Shown here: one piece after another, positions 14,086 through 18,304 of the stretch
Position numbering within the stretch: the first letter of the stretch is position 1
How the letters are laid out: every line of letters begins with the position of its first letter
Origin: Betaproteobacteria bacterium
GTDB taxonomy: Bacteria > Pseudomonadota > Gammaproteobacteria > Burkholderiales > Burkholderiaceae_C
Assembly: GCA_009925955.1 (NCBI GenBank)
Contig: RFPX01000006.1
Span: 1 to 18,304, forward strand
DNA length: 18,304 nucleotides
Reading direction: 5' to 3'
Made by a program: the position numbers and the translations under genes
The notes under the pieces: generated by a model
The model's database searches: none
Told to the model about the DNA's origin: nothing
Seen by the model: only the letters and a program-made list of their open reading frames with translations

Positions 14086-15057
14086 ATGGCCGTCTTCACC
14101 GAGGTCTCCGAACAGGAGGTCCAGTCCTTCATCGAACCGCTGCAGCTGGGCCGTCTGCAGTCCTTGCGGGGCATTGGCGCGGGCATCGAAAACACCAACT
14201 ACTTCGTGAGCACCGACACCGGTGAATGGGTGCTGACGATCTTCGAGCGGCTGAGCTTCGAGCAACTCCCCTTCTACCTGAGGCTCATGCAGCACCTGGC
14301 GCTGCGGCACATTCCCGTGCCCCTGCCCCGGGCTGACGCCCAAGGCGAGATCCTGTTCAAGCTCAAGGGCAAGCCTGCAGCGGTGGTCAACCGGCTGGCG
14401 GGCGGTCACCAACTGGCCCCTGGCGTGCACCACTGCCGCCAGGTGGGTGCCATGCTGGCGCGCATGCACCTGCAAGGCCAAGACTTCCCTTTGAGCCAAC
14501 CCAATCTGCGCGGCCTGCCCTGGTGGGAGCAGACCGTGCCCCTGGTGCTGCCCTTCCTCAGCACCGAGACGGCCGCACTCTTGACCGGCGAGCTGGCCTT
14601 TCAGCAGGCGCTGGCCCGCTCGGCTGCTTATCAAAGCCTGCCGCGCGGCCCGGTGCACGCCGACCTGTTTCGTGACAACGTGATGTTCGATGGAGCGCCC
14701 GGTCAGGAAACGCTGAGCGGCTTCTTCGACTTCTACTTCGCAGGGGTCGACACCTGGCTGTTCGATTTGGCGGTGTGCCTGAACGACTGGTGCATCGACC
14801 TGGCCAGTGGGGCGCTGCAGGTGGAGCGTGCCCAGGCCTTTGTAGCCGCCTACGAGTCGGTACGGCCTCTGTCGGCTGCTGAACACCGGCTGCTGCCGGC
14901 CCTGCTGCGTGCCGGTGCACTGCGGTTCTGGGTCTCGCGCCTATGGGACTTCCACCTGCCGCGCGAAGCCTCCATGCTCAAGCCCCATGACCCGGCTCAC
15001 TTCGAGCGGGTGCTGCGCGAGCGCATCGATCACCCCTGGCATGCGCTGGCCGGCTGA
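14086..15057 (+). CDS. thrB: Homoserine kinase (ThrB, APH-fold type)
   Basis: Phosphorylates L-homoserine with ATP, giving O-phosphohomoserine for threonine synthesis. The protein has 323 residues and belongs to the aminoglycoside-phosphotransferase/choline-kinase fold used by pseudomonads and Burkholderiales, not the GHMP-kinase fold of E. coli ThrB. Visible features are the family N-terminus MAVFTEVSEQEVQSFIEPLQLG, the GIGAGIENTNYFV nucleotide loop, the catalytic loop VHADLFRDNVMF (His191, Asp193, Asn198), and the DFYFAGVDTWLFDLAVCLNDWC metal-binding Asp region. ATG 14086 matches the family start. The gene precedes a BPSS1780-type membrane protein by 10-20 bases. No other threonine genes are present. 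The exact substrate is assigned from family similarity, since other APH-fold kinases look alike. Confidence 0.94.
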   Translation: MAVFTEVSEQEVQSFIEPLQLGRLQSLRGIGAGIENTNYFVSTDTGEWVLTIFERLSFEQLPFYLRLMQHLALRHIPVPLPRADAQGEILFKLKGKPAAVVNRLAGGHQLAPGVHHCRQVGAMLARMHLQGQDFPLSQPNLRGLPWWEQTVPLVLPFLSTETAALLTGELAFQQALARSAAYQSLPRGPVHADLFRDNVMFDGAPGQETLSGFFDFYFAGVDTWLFDLAVCLNDWCIDLASGALQVERAQAFVAAYESVRPLSAAEHRLLPALLRAGALRFWVSRLWDFHLPREASMLKPHDPAHFERVLRERIDHPWHALAG

Positions 15058-15076
15058 AGTGGGCAAGATGGACCGT

Positions 15077-15914
15077 ATGAAGCTCATCCTCAAGCCCGTT
15101 CAAGCCCGCCAAGGTGTGCAGTGGGTCGTGCAGGCCCTGAAGGTGTTTGGTCGACAACCGCTGGGGCTGGCCGGCCTGTTTGGCACCTTCTTGTTTCTGG
15201 CGCTGGTGCTGATGCTGGTTCCGGTGATCGGCGGTGTGGTGGTGCTGGCCGCCGTTCCCTTGCTGGGCCTGGTGATGATGATGGGCACAGCCGCGGTCGT
15301 TCGTGGACAACGGGCCTTGCCTGGCCTGTACCTGGCGCCCTTCCGAACGGACGCCGTGCGGCGCTCGCGGCTGATGGTGTTGTGTGCGGCCTATGGCGCC
15401 TTGTCCCTGCTGGTGTTGCTGGTGTCGGATGCGATTGATGGCGGCAAGCTCAACGAGCTGCAGGAACTGATGGCCGCTGGGCGCGACGATGCACGAACCC
15501 GTGAGGACCTGAAGCGTTTGTTGGCCGATCCTCAGCTATTGGGGGGCCTGTATGCGCGTGTGGGCCTGACCGCCTTGATCAGCATTCCCTTCTGGCATGC
15601 GCCTGCCTTGGTGTGGTGGGGCCAGCAGAGCGCCGCGCAGGCACTGTTCTCCTCGACCCTGGCCATTTGGCGCAGCAAAGGTGCCTTTGTGTCGTTCGTG
15701 GCCGCCTGGGTGTCGCTCTTGGGTGTAAGCGGACTCGGCTTGGGCCTGGTGCTGCAGGCCTTGGGCCTGAGCGGCCTCATGGGTGCGTTGGCCATGCCGC
15801 TGGGCCTGACGCTGAGCGTGGTCTTCTATGCCAGCCTGTACTTCATGTTTGTGCAGACCTTCGGCACGGGCGAGGCCGGCAGCGAGCGCACCGACGAAGA
15901 CGCGCCCGACGAGA

Positions 15915-15931
<17 letters not shown>
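15077..15931 (+). CDS. BPSS1780 family membrane protein (function unknown)
   Basis: Multi-pass inner-membrane protein of 284 residues, similar to the BPSS1780 family common in Burkholderiales. The conserved N-terminus is MKLILKPVQARQGVQWVVQALKVFGRQPLGLAGLF. About six hydrophobic segments are seen near residues 30-55, 55-75, 100-122, 165-185, 210-235 and 240-265, with a charged loop (AAGRDDARTREDLKRLLADP) and an acidic tail (ERTDEDAPDEISPPA). No catalytic motif is recognised, so no function is given. Start choice: ATG 15077 gives the family-like MKL beginning, while an in-frame ATG at 15068 adds MDR. Neither has a strong Shine-Dalgarno sequence. It follows thrB closely and is likely co-transcribed. 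Its last 17 bases overlap the end of uvrD on the other strand. Confidence 0.82.

Positions 15932-18304
<2,373 letters not shown>

Noticed and set aside
12366..14225. 619-codon open frame antisense to polA, plus 387 codons at 13723-14886
   Set aside because: These are mirror frames of polA and thrB with biased composition and no recognisable domain.

Overview
The window is GC-rich, densely packed bacterial chromosome. Protein similarities recalled from memory (a BPSS1780-type membrane protein, a MurB ending in LEPEPVVV, FolE2 as the GTP cyclohydrolase, a UvrD beginning LHHLNPEQ) point to the Betaproteobacteria, order Burkholderiales, most likely Comamonadaceae (Hydrogenophaga/Rhodoferax/Acidovorax-like). 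No phage, plasmid, CRISPR, tRNA or rRNA signal was seen. Nearly everything is core housekeeping, and no large undescribed gene system is evident. The unusual material lies in the intergenic DNA.

Layout from left to right. (1) 1-1291, minus strand: a DUF1624 membrane acyltransferase-like gene followed by rlmB, which is cut by the window edge. (2) 1367-1858, plus: a PaaI-type hotdog thioesterase ending in a hairpin terminator and facing murB (minus, 1893-2978). (3) 3027-4314, plus: yajQ, then a ZIP metal transporter with a TTG start one base after the yajQ stop. (4) 4379-6913, minus: a Rieske oxygenase, a 3-mercaptopyruvate sulfurtransferase 4 bases downstream, then a universal stress protein with its own predicted FNR-type promoter. 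(5) 7085-11049, plus: xseB-ispA-dxs, the familiar isoprenoid cluster, then folE2. (6) 11050-11282: a structured non-coding segment built on a 40-base imperfect inverted repeat. (7) 11283-14057, minus: polA, divergent from thrB and a BPSS1780-family membrane protein (plus, 14086-15931), whose end overlaps the end of uvrD (minus, 15915 to beyond the window).

How the genes work together. dxs makes 1-deoxy-xylulose-5-phosphate, the entry metabolite of the MEP pathway, and IspA condenses the resulting C5 units to farnesyl diphosphate. xseB shares this transcript although it belongs to DNA repair. polA, uvrD and xseB all act in DNA repair or replication. murB supplies cell-wall precursor and rlmB modifies 23S rRNA. 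thrB belongs to threonine synthesis and folE2 to folate synthesis.

The points most worth a second look are: the roughly 190-base inverted-repeat element between folE2 and polA; a cluster of GTCAACT half-sites between the Rieske gene and xseB; a predicted FNR/ANR class II promoter for the universal stress gene, with the box centred 41.5 bases from the inferred start; and the Glu-bridged Rieske oxygenase linked to a sulfurtransferase. No intergenic stretch exceeds 300 bases; the longest, at about 233 bases, is 11050-11282.
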